64,000 nt of DNA from Kribbella amoyensis (GTDB lineage Bacteria; Actinomycetota; Actinomycetes; Propionibacteriales; Kribbellaceae), in the NCBI RefSeq assembly GCF_007828865.1, contig NZ_VIVK01000001.1:1736001-1800000 (forward strand), in the 5' to 3' direction. The notes below the pieces were generated by a model that was given only the letters and a program-made list of their open reading frames with translations, searched no databases and had not been told where the DNA came from. A program made the translations under genes and the position numbers. How positions within the stretch are numbered: position 1 is the stretch's first letter; every line of letters starts with the position of its first letter. Below are positions 34,306-43,398 of the stretch, piece by piece.

Positions 34306-34460
34306 CGAAACCCTTACTCGCAGGTACCGCCCGGCAGTGGCAGGAGTAGGCCGCGCAGGCGCTAGTGTCGCAGGCAGCGACCAGACTGACACGCTTGAAA
34401 CATTCGCTTCAGCTGGCCGGGACACGCCCCGCCTCGGCCACCCCTGCCCGGAGACCAACG

Positions 34461-34823
34461 ATGACCAAGTCCCCTGCCGATCCCCCCGCCACCGGCTCCG
34501 ACCACCCGGACTTGAGTGCCCTGATGAACAAGAGCGCCGAGGAATGGTCGGCGCCCGAGATCCAGGACGCGGCCCGGTCCGCGCTCAAGTTGCACGCCCC
34601 CGACCGTGAGCCCCTGACCTGGATCAAGCGCTTCGGCGTCCTGCCCTGGCTGCACCGCAACGACGCCCACTGCCGGCACTGCGGCAGCAGCTACCCCTGC
34701 ATCACTCACCGGTACGCCACCCAGTTGCTCTCGGCCGGCCGGATCTCCACCACCAGGTCGGCCGACCACGAGGCGGAGCCGGAGCGCTCCGAGGAGAAGG
34801 ACGGGCGCCCCGAGCAGAGCTGA
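34461..34823 (+). CDS. hypothetical protein with a possible zinc site
   Basis: 120 aa from ATG 34461. The N- and C-terminal thirds are charged and probably disordered. The middle has a conserved-looking block EPLTWIKRFGVLPWLHRNDA followed by HCRHCGSSYPCITHR, in which three Cys and a His are spaced like a small metal site. No family recognised. A strong bidirectional hairpin follows. Confidence 0.65.
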   Translation: MTKSPADPPATGSDHPDLSALMNKSAEEWSAPEIQDAARSALKLHAPDREPLTWIKRFGVLPWLHRNDAHCRHCGSSYPCITHRYATQLLSAGRISTTRSADHEAEPERSEEKDGRPEQS

Positions 34824-34873
34824 CGACGGGGAACTGCTGATCAGGTGACAGCAATCTCCCGGTCCGGGACAAA

Positions 34874-34909
34874 CGAAGGCCGCGAACCCCGAGGGGATCG
34901 CGGCCTTCG
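34874..34909. terminator. bidirectional terminator
   Basis: Perfect 12-bp stem CGAAGGCCGCGA (34874-34885) / TCGCGGCCTTCG (34898-34909) between the convergent stops at 34823 and 34930. Confidence 0.75.
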
Positions 34910-34929
34910 CCGTTGCGGTGCGTGGGTGG

Positions 34930-35739
34930 TCAGCTGTCGGACGGCTTCGCGCTGTTCGAGCCGGTCGACTTGCGCGCCGTGGTGGCCTTCTTCGCGGCGC
35001 CGTTGGCGGCGGCCTTGGCCTCCTCCTCCTCCTCCTTGGCGTCGCTCTTCGCCTCGGCGTCGGTCTTGCCGTTCGACGGCGAGGTGTCCGTCTTGGCCTC
35101 GGCCGGCTTGCTCGCGGCGGTCGGCGCGGAGGCCGCCGGCTTGTCCGCGGGGCGCGAGCTCGACCCGGCGGGTGCCGAGCTGTAGTCGCGGCCACTGGTC
35201 GGGGTCGACTGCCAGGCCGGCTCGGGCGGGGTGAGCAGCTTCTTCACCGCGGCGGCGGCCAGTGCGCCGAACCCGAGGAACAGCACCACGTTGCGCAGCT
35301 TGTGGCTCTTCTTCGGCACCTCGAGCTCACCCTTGAGCGCGGCCTTGGTGGCCTTGCCCCGGCGGCCCGCCTCCTCGACCACCGGCTCGGCGGCCGCGGC
35401 CAGCGTCGCGAGGGCCGCGGTGACCTTCGGCAGGACGTCGTCGTTGAGCCGCTCCCGCGCCTTCTCGGCGGCGTGCTCGGTGGCCGGGCCGACCTTGCTC
35501 AGCGCGTCGTCGATCACCGGGCTGGCCTTCTCCACCGCGGACTGCGCGAGGGTGGCGCCCTTCTCGACGGCCTTCTCGGCGTACGGCGACACCTTCTCCC
35601 GTGCGGTGTCCACCGCGGGGCCGATGTGGTCCCGGACCTGGCCGGCGACCGGCCCGACCTTGTGCGATGCCGACTCGGCGAGCGGCCGGACCCGGTCCTT
35701 CGCGGTCTCGACCCTGCCCTTGGACTTCAACAAACCCAC
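34930..35739 (-). CDS. DUF5324-like membrane protein
   Basis: 269 aa from GTG 35739, chosen for GAGGAGGAACC directly upstream. The first 150 residues are a long Ala/Lys/Glu/Val helical array (DTAREKVSPYAEKAVEKGAT, AEKARERLNDDVLPKVTAAL), then one membrane span (about 160-178, LRNVVLFLGFGALAAAAV) and a disordered Ala/Lys/Glu tail. The layout and the neighbourhood (cyclophilin, rhomboid, crgA) fit the DUF5324 group known from streptomycetes. Function unknown. Confidence 0.7.
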   Translation of the reverse strand: MGLLKSKGRVETAKDRVRPLAESASHKVGPVAGQVRDHIGPAVDTAREKVSPYAEKAVEKGATLAQSAVEKASPVIDDALSKVGPATEHAAEKARERLNDDVLPKVTAALATLAAAAEPVVEEAGRRGKATKAALKGELEVPKKSHKLRNVVLFLGFGALAAAAVKKLLTPPEPAWQSTPTSGRDYSSAPAGSSSRPADKPAASAPTAASKPAEAKTDTSPSNGKTDAEAKSDAKEEEEEAKAAANGAAKKATTARKSTGSNSAKPSDS

Positions 35740-35993
35740 GGTTCCTCCTCGGTGGTCGCCCGCGGCGCGGGCTTTCCGTCGGCCCATCGGCGGAATGGAC
35801 GACCTGTACGGCTCTGGACAAATCCGGCTTCGTCTGCATCGTACGTCGTACCCAGCCGATAAACCGGGCGGCGGACCGCGCCGATCGGCTGGGAAGCGCT
35901 GTCCATCGGCCCCTCGGCCGGTCGGTGCCGGTCCTCTTGGTGCCCCGTGACAGGATCGAGGACGTCAGTCGTAACCGATGAGGAGTGACTCCC

Positions 35994-36536
35994 GTGGCCG
36001 AAGAACTGTTCGCGACCCTGAAGACGACGAAGGGCGACGTCGTGATCAGGCTGTTCCCCCACCACGCGCCGACGACGGTGAAGAACTTCGTGGGACTGGC
36101 GGACGGCACCAAGGAGTGGACCGACCCGGAGACCGGCCAGCCGAGCAACGCGCGGTTCTACGACGGGCTGATCTTCCACCGGGTGATCGACGGGTTCATG
36201 ATCCAGGGCGGCGACCCGCTCGGGACCGGGACCGGCTCGCCGGGCTACAGCTTCGACGACGAGATCCACCCGGACCTGCAGTTCGACCGCCCGTACCTGC
36301 TGGCGATGGCGAACGCGGGCATCCAGTTCGGCCGCGGCACGAACGGCTCGCAGTTCTTCGTCACCGTGGTGCCGACCCCGCACCTGAACCGCCGGCACAC
36401 GATCTTCGGCGAGGTCGCCGACGACGAGTCGAAGAAGGTCGTCGACGCGATCGCCACCACCAAGACCGACCAGAGCGACCGCCCGCTCGAGCCGGTCGTC
36501 ATCAACAGCGTCGTGATCGAGACCCGGAACAGTTGA
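35994..36536 (+). CDS. cyclophilin-type peptidyl-prolyl cis-trans isomerase
   Basis: 180 aa from GTG 35994, with AGGAG 8 nt upstream; GTG 35985 is in frame but lies too close to that site. Cyclophilin features: FHRVIDGFMIQGGDPLGTGTG with the catalytic Arg, FGRGTNGSQFFVT, and HLNRRHTIFGEVADD. No signal peptide, so it is cytoplasmic. It catalyses prolyl isomerisation during folding. Part of the conserved PPIase–rhomboid–crgA neighbourhood of actinobacteria, here split by an accessory block. Confidence 0.95.
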   Translation: MAEELFATLKTTKGDVVIRLFPHHAPTTVKNFVGLADGTKEWTDPETGQPSNARFYDGLIFHRVIDGFMIQGGDPLGTGTGSPGYSFDDEIHPDLQFDRPYLLAMANAGIQFGRGTNGSQFFVTVVPTPHLNRRHTIFGEVADDESKKVVDAIATTKTDQSDRPLEPVVINSVVIETRNS

Positions 36537-36586
36537 TTCCCCTGGCCGGCGGGTGACCACCCGGCCGGCTGTCCGATCGGCCCGGA

Positions 36587-36609
36587 CGCCCGAGCAGCCT
36601 GCTCGGGCG
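36587..36609 (+). terminator. hairpin between cyclophilin and rhomboid genes
   Basis: CGCCCGAGCA (36587-36596) pairs with TGCTCGGGCG (36600-36609) around a 3-nt loop; a second, imperfect GGCCGG/CCGGCC hairpin precedes it at about 36544-36570. No T-tract. Confidence 0.5.
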
Positions 36610-36645
36610 ACGGGCCGCGCGTGACTCAGCCAGAGAGGACCGGCG

Positions 36646-37395
36646 TTGACCGAGACCGTCTGCTACCGGCACCCGGATCGGCCCGCGGGAGTGCGCTGCC
36701 AGCGGTGTGACAAGCCGATCTGCCCGGCCTGCATGAACAGCGCGGCCGTCGGCTTCCAGTGCCCGGACTGCTTCTCCGCGGGCGTGAAGTCGGTACCGCG
36801 GACCCGGACGTCCCTCGGCGGGATCGCCCGCGGCAACACCCAGGTCGTCACGATGGTGATGCTGGCGCTCAACCTGCTGGTCTTCATCGTGGTCCGGGCC
36901 GGCGAGCGCAACCTGGTCAACGACTTCGTCCTGGTCCCCGCGCTGGTGGAGACCGAGCCGTGGCGGCTGCTGACCTCCGCGTTCCTGCATGTCCAGCTGT
37001 TCCACATCTTCGCCAACCTGTTCATGCTCTACCAGGTCGGCCCGCCGTTGGAGCAGATGCTCGGCCGGCTCCGCTTCACCATCCTGTACCTGCTGTCCGC
37101 GCTCGGCGGCGGCGTCGCGGTCTGGATCCTCGGTAGCCCGCTCAGCGCGACCCTCGGCGCCTCGGGCGCGGTCCTCGGCCTGGTCGGCGCCCTGCTCGTG
37201 ATCAGCCGGGCCCGGGGCATGGACGTGACCTGGATCCTGGTCTACATCGCGATCACGGCGGTCATCTCCTTCACCTTCCCGAACATCTCCTGGGAGGGTC
37301 ACCTGGGCGGTTTCGTCACCGGTGCCGCCGTGGCCTGGCTCTTCCTGCAGGACACGAAACGCCGGCGCAATCGCGCGCACACCTCACAGCAGTAG
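36646..37395 (+). CDS. rhomboid-family intramembrane serine protease
   Basis: 249 aa from TTG 36646, with GAGAGGAC upstream. An N-terminal B-box-like zinc module (CYRHPDRPAGVRCQRCDKPIC and CPACMNSAAVGFQCPDC; eight Cys/His ligands) precedes six membrane segments. The catalytic Ser is in LGASGAVLG and the His in WEGHLGGFVTG; HIFANLFMLYQVGP is the typical second-helix motif. Zinc-headed rhomboids are common next to cyclophilin in actinobacteria. Substrate unknown. Confidence 0.93.
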   Translation: MTETVCYRHPDRPAGVRCQRCDKPICPACMNSAAVGFQCPDCFSAGVKSVPRTRTSLGGIARGNTQVVTMVMLALNLLVFIVVRAGERNLVNDFVLVPALVETEPWRLLTSAFLHVQLFHIFANLFMLYQVGPPLEQMLGRLRFTILYLLSALGGGVAVWILGSPLSATLGASGAVLGLVGALLVISRARGMDVTWILVYIAITAVISFTFPNISWEGHLGGFVTGAAVAWLFLQDTKRRRNRAHTSQQ

Positions 37396-37402
37396 CGCCT
37401 GG

Positions 37403-37434
37403 ACCGGCCGTCCCCGCCCGCGGGAGCGGCCGGT
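37403..37434. terminator. hairpin between convergent rhomboid and TetR genes
   Basis: ACCGGCCG (37403-37410) pairs with CGGCCGGT (37427-37434), with an inner CCCGC/GCGGG stem; it fills the 47-bp gap between the two stops. Confidence 0.65.
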
Positions 37435-37442
37435 TCCGCGTT

Positions 37443-38030
37443 TCAGGCGGTCGGGTCAGGCGCGATGAGGTAGCGCTGGACCACTGGTGCGATCCACGCG
37501 ACGACCGTCGCCCTGGGCAGGTCGGCGACCGGGCCGATCGGCAGGACGTATCGGCAGAGCGCGAGGCCGAGCGTCTGGGTGGCGAGCAGCCCCGCGCGGA
37601 CAGCGGCGGCCGGATCGCCCGCGTCGCCTGGGTGCAGGTGAGCGATGAGCGGGCCGAGCTGGCCAGCGAAGATCTGCCGCATCCGCTCGGCGGCGGCCTC
37701 GTTGGTGACGCTCGCCCGGAGCAGCGCCATCAGTGTGTCGTCGCCCTCCCAGCGGTCCAGGAAGTGCTCGACCAGCCGCGCCCCCAGCTCGTCGCGCGGC
37801 AGTTCGGTGAGATCGGGCAGCCGCAGGTCGAACTCGGCCGCCGCGGCGAACAGCTTCTCCTTCGAGCCGAAGTAGCGCATCACCATCGCGGGGTCGATCG
37901 CCGCGTCGGCCGCGATCGACCGGATCGTCGCGCGCTCGTACCCGTCGGCGGCGAACCGCTCGCGGGCCGCGGTCAGGATCACCGCCCGGGTCTGGTCCGC
38001 GGTCCGCCGTCGCCCGGTCTGTTCGGTCAT
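37443..38030 (-). CDS. TetR-family repressor of the adjacent monooxygenase
   Basis: 195 aa. Helix-turn-helix: ATIRSIAADAAIDPAMVMRY then FGSKEKLFAAAAEF (about residues 38-70). The C-terminal ligand domain belongs to the group with LLATQTLGLALCRYVLPIGP. It is divergent from a FAD monooxygenase, and the 104-bp gap contains three palindromic sites of one consensus, strong evidence for self- and target regulation. Confidence 0.93.
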   Translation of the reverse strand: MTEQTGRRRTADQTRAVILTAARERFAADGYERATIRSIAADAAIDPAMVMRYFGSKEKLFAAAAEFDLRLPDLTELPRDELGARLVEHFLDRWEGDDTLMALLRASVTNEAAAERMRQIFAGQLGPLIAHLHPGDAGDPAAAVRAGLLATQTLGLALCRYVLPIGPVADLPRATVVAWIAPVVQRYLIAPDPTA

Positions 38031-38043
38031 GTCCCCAGCCTAG

Positions 38044-38116
38044 GTCAACGCTTGTTGACCTCCAAGGAGTGGCGACGTACAGTCAAGTCAACAAGCGTTG
38101 GCCAACAGTTGTTGAC
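38044..38116. promoter_or_regulatory. three 16-bp TetR operators
   Basis: GTCAACGCTTGTTGAC (38044-38059), GTCAACAAGCGTTGGC (38087-38102) and GCCAACAGTTGTTGAC (38101-38116) share G(T/C)CAAC-N4-GTTG(A/G)C. Site 2 is nearly the reverse complement of site 1. Centres are 43 and 14 bp apart. Site 1 is 14 bp from the TetR start; site 3 is 18 bp from the monooxygenase start. Confidence 0.85.
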
Positions 38117-38134
38117 CTGACAGGAGTGAGACCG

Positions 38135-39289
38135 ATGACGACACTTCCGGAGCGGACCGACGTACTGGTCGTGGGCGCGGGCCCGGTTGGGCTGGCGGTC
38201 GCCGCGACCCTTGCCGGGCACGGCCACGACGTGACCGTGGTGGACCGGCAAGCGGCGGGCGCGAACACCTCACGCGCCGCCGTCGTGCATGCGCGGACGC
38301 TGGAGATGCTGGAGCGGATCGGGGTCGCCGAGCGGCTGGCCGGACTCGGGATCCAGGCCAAGCGGTTCACCATCCGCGACCGCGACCGGGATCTGGTCCC
38401 GGTGTGGTTCGACCGGCTGCCGACCAAGTATCCGTACACGCTGATGATCCCGCAGAACGTCACCGAGGACGTGCTGCTCGACCGGCTCACGGAGCTCGGT
38501 GGCCAGGTCCACCGCCCGTACACCGCGACCGGGGTGACCCAGGACGCGGAGGGTGCGGTGGTCAGCTTCGACACCGGCGACGAGGTCCGGGCCAGGTACG
38601 TCGTGGCCGCGGACGGCATGAACAGCACGATCCGCGACCTCGCCGGCCTCGGGACCGCTGCGGGGACCACGCTCGAGTTGTCGTTCAGCCTGGCCGACGT
38701 CCGGGTCGAGAGCGGGCTGCCGGCGGACCAGGTGCTGCTGTTCTTCTCGACGGCCGGGATCCTGGTGTCGGCACCGTTGCCGGACGGTTCGTTCCGCCTG
38801 GTCGCCGAGGTCGGCGACGCTCCTGAACAGCCCGACCTCGCGTACACCCAGCAGTTGCTCAACGCCCGCGGGCCGCAGCGTACGACGGTCCGGGTCACCG
38901 AGGTGATCTGGGGATCGCGGTTCCGCATCCACGAGCGCGTCGCCGATCGGTACCGCGACCGCCGCGTCCTGCTCGCCGGTGACTCGGCTCATACCCACAG
39001 CCCGGCCGGTGGTCAGGGGATGAACCTCGGTCTGCGCGACGCCGTGACTCTCGGCGATGCGTTGTCCACAGCCCTCAAGAACGGCGACGAGGCCGACCTG
39101 GACGCCTACGCGGCCGCCAGCCGGGCCGAGGCGCTCGAGGTGGTCTCCCTGGCCGGCCGCCTGACCCGTTTGGCCACCGCCCCCGCCGCCCTCCGGCCGC
39201 TCCGCAACGCCGTCCTCCGCATCCTCGCCAACGTGCCGGCGTTCCGTCGGGCCCTCGCCGGCAGACTGGCCGGCCTCGCCCAGAACTGA
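38135..39289 (+). CDS. FAD-dependent aromatic-type monooxygenase
   Basis: 384 aa from ATG 38135 after CAGGAG. Group A flavoprotein hydroxylase: N-terminal VLVVGAGPVGLAVAATLAG, RAAVVHARTLEMLERIG, the DG motif VVAADGMNSTIRD, and GDSAHTHSPAGGQGMNLGLR for the FAD ribityl chain. It lacks the extra C-terminal thioredoxin-like domain of phenol hydroxylases. Such enzymes hydroxylate aromatic or polyketide substrates with NAD(P)H; the divergent TetR protein likely senses the substrate. Substrate unknown. Confidence 0.93.
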   Translation: MTTLPERTDVLVVGAGPVGLAVAATLAGHGHDVTVVDRQAAGANTSRAAVVHARTLEMLERIGVAERLAGLGIQAKRFTIRDRDRDLVPVWFDRLPTKYPYTLMIPQNVTEDVLLDRLTELGGQVHRPYTATGVTQDAEGAVVSFDTGDEVRARYVVAADGMNSTIRDLAGLGTAAGTTLELSFSLADVRVESGLPADQVLLFFSTAGILVSAPLPDGSFRLVAEVGDAPEQPDLAYTQQLLNARGPQRTTVRVTEVIWGSRFRIHERVADRYRDRRVLLAGDSAHTHSPAGGQGMNLGLRDAVTLGDALSTALKNGDEADLDAYAAASRAEALEVVSLAGRLTRLATAPAALRPLRNAVLRILANVPAFRRALAGRLAGLAQN

Positions 39290-39314
39290 GGAGCGGACCG
39301 ACGGCGGCAGGGTT

Positions 39315-40316
39315 TCAGCCGCAGGTCGACTCGCGGATCTGCAGGGTGTACGGGACGGTCAGGTCGCAGCGGGCGGCTTCGCCCGTACCGGCGATGCGGT
39401 CGAGCAGAAGAGCGACCGCGTTGTCCGCGAGCCACTCCTTGTCGGGCGAGATCGTGGTCAGCGAGGGCGAGTGGTACCGGCCGTCCTCGATGTCGTCGAA
39501 CCCGACCACGGCCACGTCGTCCGGGACCTTCAACCCCGCCTCGGCCAGGGTCCGAAGGGCGCCGAGTGCGAGCAGGTCGTTGAAGCAGAACACCGCGTCC
39601 GGCGGATCGGGCAGGGTCAGCAGCTCGCGCATCGAGGCGGCGCCGTCGTCCCGGTGGTACCCGGTGCCGGCCAGCTCCAGGCTCGGATCGTGCGGCAGTC
39701 CGGCCGCCTTGAGAGCCCGGCGGTACCCCTTGCGCCGGACCGATCCGGTCCCGGCGCCACCGCCGACACCGATGGCCGCGATCCGCTGACGACCGAGCGA
39801 GATCAGGTGCGTGGTCGCGTCGAACGAGGCCTGTACCGAGTCGACCGCGACGTGGTCGAGCCCGCCACCCGCGTGCCGTTCACCCAACAGGACCAGGGGT
39901 TTCGCGGTTTCGGCCAGGTCGATCCGGGTCGGCGCCGTGGTGATCGGCGAGAAGATGATGCCGTCGATCAGCTGGCCGCGCATCCCGTCCAGGACCAGCT
40001 TCTCGGCCTCCGCCTCGCCCTCGGTCTGGTCGATCAGGACAGTGATACCCCGGCGCTTGGCCGCACGTGAGATGGCCGCGCCCAGCTCCGCGAAGTACGG
40101 CGACGCCATCTCCGGGATCGCCAGCGCGATGAAGTCCGAACGGCCCTTGCGCAGGGAGCGGGCGCTGACGTTCGGCCGGTAGCCGAGGGCCGCGATCGCC
40201 GCCTCGACCTTGGCCCGGGTCTGCTCGGTGATGTGCGGGTAGTCGTTGATGACGTTGGAGACCGTCTTCACCGAGACCCCGGCGCGCGCCGCGACATCGC
40301 TCAGCCTGATCGCCAT
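39315..40316 (-). CDS. LacI-family regulator of the arabinose-polymer locus
   Basis: 333 aa. Helix-turn-helix at the N-terminus: IRLSDVAARAGVSVKTVSNV (residues 3-22) with hinge ARSLRKGRSD. The periplasmic-binding-protein-like sensor domain contains DGIIFSPI, DHVAVDSVQ and VGFDDIEDGRYHSPSLTTI. It is divergent from the GH51 gene, and two phased repeats lie in the 242-bp gap. Likely repressor released by arabinose or an oligosaccharide; effector inferred from context only. Confidence 0.93.
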   Translation of the reverse strand: MAIRLSDVAARAGVSVKTVSNVINDYPHITEQTRAKVEAAIAALGYRPNVSARSLRKGRSDFIALAIPEMASPYFAELGAAISRAAKRRGITVLIDQTEGEAEAEKLVLDGMRGQLIDGIIFSPITTAPTRIDLAETAKPLVLLGERHAGGGLDHVAVDSVQASFDATTHLISLGRQRIAAIGVGGGAGTGSVRRKGYRRALKAAGLPHDPSLELAGTGYHRDDGAASMRELLTLPDPPDAVFCFNDLLALGALRTLAEAGLKVPDDVAVVGFDDIEDGRYHSPSLTTISPDKEWLADNAVALLLDRIAGTGEAARCDLTVPYTLQIRESTCG

Positions 40317-40501
40317 CCGCTCTCCTCCCCTCCCGAGTTCCGCCAGCCGAGTCTGCCACGCCGTACCGCGGGACGGCGCGGGACCGGCGCGGTCCGCCGG
40401 TGATCACGCTCCAGAGTGGCCCGAGCACTCCGCGACGACCGCAGTCGATCACGATTCGGGTCTTAACCACCAGAGCCGGTGGTCACCTCTTTACAGCCGA
40501 G

Positions 40502-40538
40502 GTCAATCGTTGTAGAAATCCACGTCAAACGTTGTAAA
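40502..40538. promoter_or_regulatory. phased LacI-type operator pair
   Basis: GTCAATCGTTGTAGA (40502-40516) and GTCAAACGTTGTAAA (40524-40538) agree at 13 of 15 positions and are 22 bp apart, two helical turns. Each contains an imperfect CAA-(T/A)CG-TTG dyad with the central CG typical of LacI-family sites. They sit 20-57 bp before GTG 40559. Confidence 0.7.
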
Positions 40539-40558
40539 CGGAACCTGGAGGACCACTG

Positions 40559-42067
40559 GTGGCACGTCTCGCGGTCGATCCCGCGTTCGGTGTCGGCGCC
40601 TTGGACCGGCGGCTGTTCGGCTCGTTCGTCGAGCACATGGGCCGCTGCGTCTACACCGGCATCTACGAGCCCGACCACCCGACCGCCGACGCGGACGGGT
40701 TCCGCCAGGACGTGCTCGAGCTGGTCCGCGAGCTCGGCGTCAGCACGGTCCGGTACCCGGGCGGCAACTTCGTCTCGAACTACGACTGGGAGGACGGCGT
40801 CGGCCCGAAGCAGGACCGGCCGCGCAAGCTCGACCTGGCCTGGCGCGCGATCGAGCCGAACCAGTTCGGCACCGACGAGTTCGTGGCCTGGTCCCGGAAG
40901 GCGGAGGTGGCCCCGATCTGGGCGGTCAACCTCGGTACCCGCGGGATCAAGGAGGCCGTCGAGCTGCTCTCGTACTGCAACCTGCCGGCCGGCACCGAGC
41001 TGCCCGACCGCCGGATCGCGAACGGCACCAAGGAACCGCACGACATCCGGGTCTGGTGCCTCGGCAACGAGATGGACGGGCCCTGGCAGATCGGCCACAA
41101 GACCGCCGACGAGTACGCCCGGCTGGCCGAGGAGACCGCGAACGCGATGCGCCGGGTGGACCCGACGCTCGAGCTGGTGGCGTGCGGGTCCAGCAACGCG
41201 CAGATGCCGACCTTCGGCGACTGGGAGCGCACCGTCCTGGAGCGCACCTACGACCTGGTCGACCACCTCAGCCTGCACGCGTACTACGAGCCGAAGAACG
41301 GCGACCAGGCGAGCTTCCTCGCGTCGGCCGAGGAGATGGACCGCTTCATCACCTCGATCGTCGCGACCGCCGACCACGTCAAGGCGCTCAAGCGCAGCGA
41401 CAAGGAGATCACCCTGTCGTTCGACGAGTGGAACGTCTGGTACCAGCAGCGTTTCCCCGGCGAGCTCGGACTCGACGTCCGCGAGGTGAGCCCGTTGATC
41501 GAGGACACCTACTCGGTCGACGACGCGGTGGTGGTCGGCAGCCTGCTGATCACCCTGCTCCGGCACGCCGACCGGGTGAAGATCGCTTGCCTTGCGCAAC
41601 TGGTCAACGTGATCGGCCCGATCCGGACCGAACCCGGTGGCCGGGCCTGGCGGCAGACGATCTTCCACCCGTTCGCGCTGACCGCCCGGTACGCCGGTCC
41701 GACCGTGCTGCGGACCGAGATCGACGGACCCATGATCGAGACCGCGGCGTACGGGCGGGTCCCGGCGCTGTGGAGCACGGCGACCTACGACGAGAGCACC
41801 GGTGAGGTGGCGCTCTTCGTGGTCAACCGCAGCGAGACCGACCAGGTCGACCTGGAGGTACCGCTGCACGCCCTCGGTGACCTCGACGTGATCGAGCACC
41901 TCGGGCTGTACGACGACGACCGGGCCGCGGTGAACACCGCCGACGAGCCCGACCGGGTCGTGCCCCGGCCGGTCGACGGGACCGGCATCGACAACGGCAT
42001 CTGCCGCGCCACGCTGGCTCCGGCCTCGTGGCACCTGATCAGGCTCTCCCCTGGAGGTACACGGTGA
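40559..42067 (+). CDS. alpha-L-arabinofuranosidase, GH51
   Basis: 502 aa from GTG 40559 after CTGGAGG. No signal peptide, so cytoplasmic: it removes arabinofuranosyl units from imported oligosaccharides. The acid/base Glu is in CLGNEMDGPWQ and the nucleophile Glu in LSFDEWNVWY. N-terminal LFGSFVEHMGRCVYTGIYEP and VRYPGGNFVSNYDWEDGVGP are characteristic of GH51. Length matches. Its stop overlaps the next gene (GTGA), making it the first gene of a six-gene operon. Confidence 0.95.
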   Translation: MARLAVDPAFGVGALDRRLFGSFVEHMGRCVYTGIYEPDHPTADADGFRQDVLELVRELGVSTVRYPGGNFVSNYDWEDGVGPKQDRPRKLDLAWRAIEPNQFGTDEFVAWSRKAEVAPIWAVNLGTRGIKEAVELLSYCNLPAGTELPDRRIANGTKEPHDIRVWCLGNEMDGPWQIGHKTADEYARLAEETANAMRRVDPTLELVACGSSNAQMPTFGDWERTVLERTYDLVDHLSLHAYYEPKNGDQASFLASAEEMDRFITSIVATADHVKALKRSDKEITLSFDEWNVWYQQRFPGELGLDVREVSPLIEDTYSVDDAVVVGSLLITLLRHADRVKIACLAQLVNVIGPIRTEPGGRAWRQTIFHPFALTARYAGPTVLRTEIDGPMIETAAYGRVPALWSTATYDESTGEVALFVVNRSETDQVDLEVPLHALGDLDVIEHLGLYDDDRAAVNTADEPDRVVPRPVDGTGIDNGICRATLAPASWHLIRLSPGGTR

Positions 42068-43395
42068 ACACCATCAACCGGCGACTCGTGCTCGGTGGCA
42101 TCGGCGCGCTCGGCGCCACCGGCGTCCTGGCCGGCTGTGGCGCCGGCTCGGCCGGCAAGCCCGGCGGCGCGGCGTCCGCCACCGGCGACGGCGGCGCGAA
42201 GGGCTACGAGGGCCCGAACGTCGAACTCGACTTCTGGAACGGGTTCACCGGCGGCGACGGCCCGTTCATGCGCAAGCTGGTGGACCAGTTCAACAGCGAG
42301 CACCCGAACATCAAGGTCAAGATGACCGTGATGCAGTGGTCCGACTATTACACCAAGCTGCCCACCGCGGTGAGCAGCGGCCGGGGCCCGGCGGTCGCGA
42401 TCATGCACGTCGACTCGCTCGCCACCAACGCCGCCCGGAACGTGATCGAGCCGCTCGACGACGTCGCCAAGGCGCTGGAGCTCAAGCAGGAGGACTTCGC
42501 CGAGGTCGTCTGGAAGGCCGGCGAGTACAACGGCAAGCGGTACGGCATCCCGCTCGACGTGCACCCGCTCGGGTTCTTCTACAACAAGACGCTGATGGAA
42601 AAGGCCGGCCTGGACCCGGCCAAGCCGCCGGCGACCGCGGACGAGTACGCCGCCGCCCTGGAAGCGCTGAAGGGCAAGGGCATGCAGGGACACTGGGCGT
42701 CGCCGTTCCAGTTCACCGGTGTGCTCAGCGTGCAGGCACTGATCTGGCAGTTCGGCGGTGACCTGTTCAGCCCCGACTCGGCCAAGACGGTCTGGCAGGA
42801 GGAGCCGGGCGTGAAGGCGCTGTCGTGGTTCGTCGACCTGGTGAAGAACGGCCACAGCCCGAAGAACGTCGCCCAGGACGCGGACGCGATCGCCTTGCAG
42901 AACGGCAAGACCGCGTTCAACTGGAACGGCATCTGGAACATCAACACGCTGAAGGAGAAGACCAGCCTGCAGTGGGGGGTCGCCCCGATCCCGAACATCG
43001 GCGGGACCAACGCGGCGTGGGCCGGTTCGCACCAGTTCTGCCTGCCGAAGCTGAAGACGCCGGACGAGAACAAGTCCACCGCGGCCCGGGTGTTCGTCAA
43101 CTACGTCAGCCAGAAGTCGCTGGAGTGGGCCAAGGGCGGCCAGGTGCCGGCCCGCAAGCAGGTCCGCGAGTCGGCCGAGTTCAAGGCGCTGCCGGAGCAG
43201 GCGTCGCTGGCCACCCAGATCGACGACCTGCACTTCCCGCCGCCGGTCCCCGGCATCGGCGACGCGCTGGCCGAGCTGAACAAGGCGGTCAACGAGGCCG
43301 TGCTGCTCAAGGCCGAGCCGGGCAAGGCGCTCGCCGACGCGGCCGCCCGGGCGGACAAGATCCTCGAGGCCAACCGCAAGAAGTACGGAGCCTGA
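42064..43395 (+). CDS. ABC sugar transporter substrate-binding lipoprotein
   Basis: 443 aa from GTG 42064 after CTGGAGG. The signal has NRRLVLGG (possible twin-arginine) and a lipobox LAGC at about residues 25-28, so the protein is lipid-anchored outside the membrane. Family 1 solute-binding features: VELDFWNGFTGGDGPFMRKL, NIKVKMTVMQWSDYYTKLP, GIPLDVHPLGFFYNKTLMEK. It captures oligosaccharides for the two permeases that follow. Context points to arabino-oligosaccharides. Confidence 0.93.
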   Translation: MNTINRRLVLGGIGALGATGVLAGCGAGSAGKPGGAASATGDGGAKGYEGPNVELDFWNGFTGGDGPFMRKLVDQFNSEHPNIKVKMTVMQWSDYYTKLPTAVSSGRGPAVAIMHVDSLATNAARNVIEPLDDVAKALELKQEDFAEVVWKAGEYNGKRYGIPLDVHPLGFFYNKTLMEKAGLDPAKPPATADEYAAALEALKGKGMQGHWASPFQFTGVLSVQALIWQFGGDLFSPDSAKTVWQEEPGVKALSWFVDLVKNGHSPKNVAQDADAIALQNGKTAFNWNGIWNINTLKEKTSLQWGVAPIPNIGGTNAAWAGSHQFCLPKLKTPDENKSTAARVFVNYVSQKSLEWAKGGQVPARKQVRESAEFKALPEQASLATQIDDLHFPPPVPGIGDALAELNKAVNEAVLLKAEPGKALADAAARADKILEANRKKYGA

Positions 43396-43398
43396 CCG

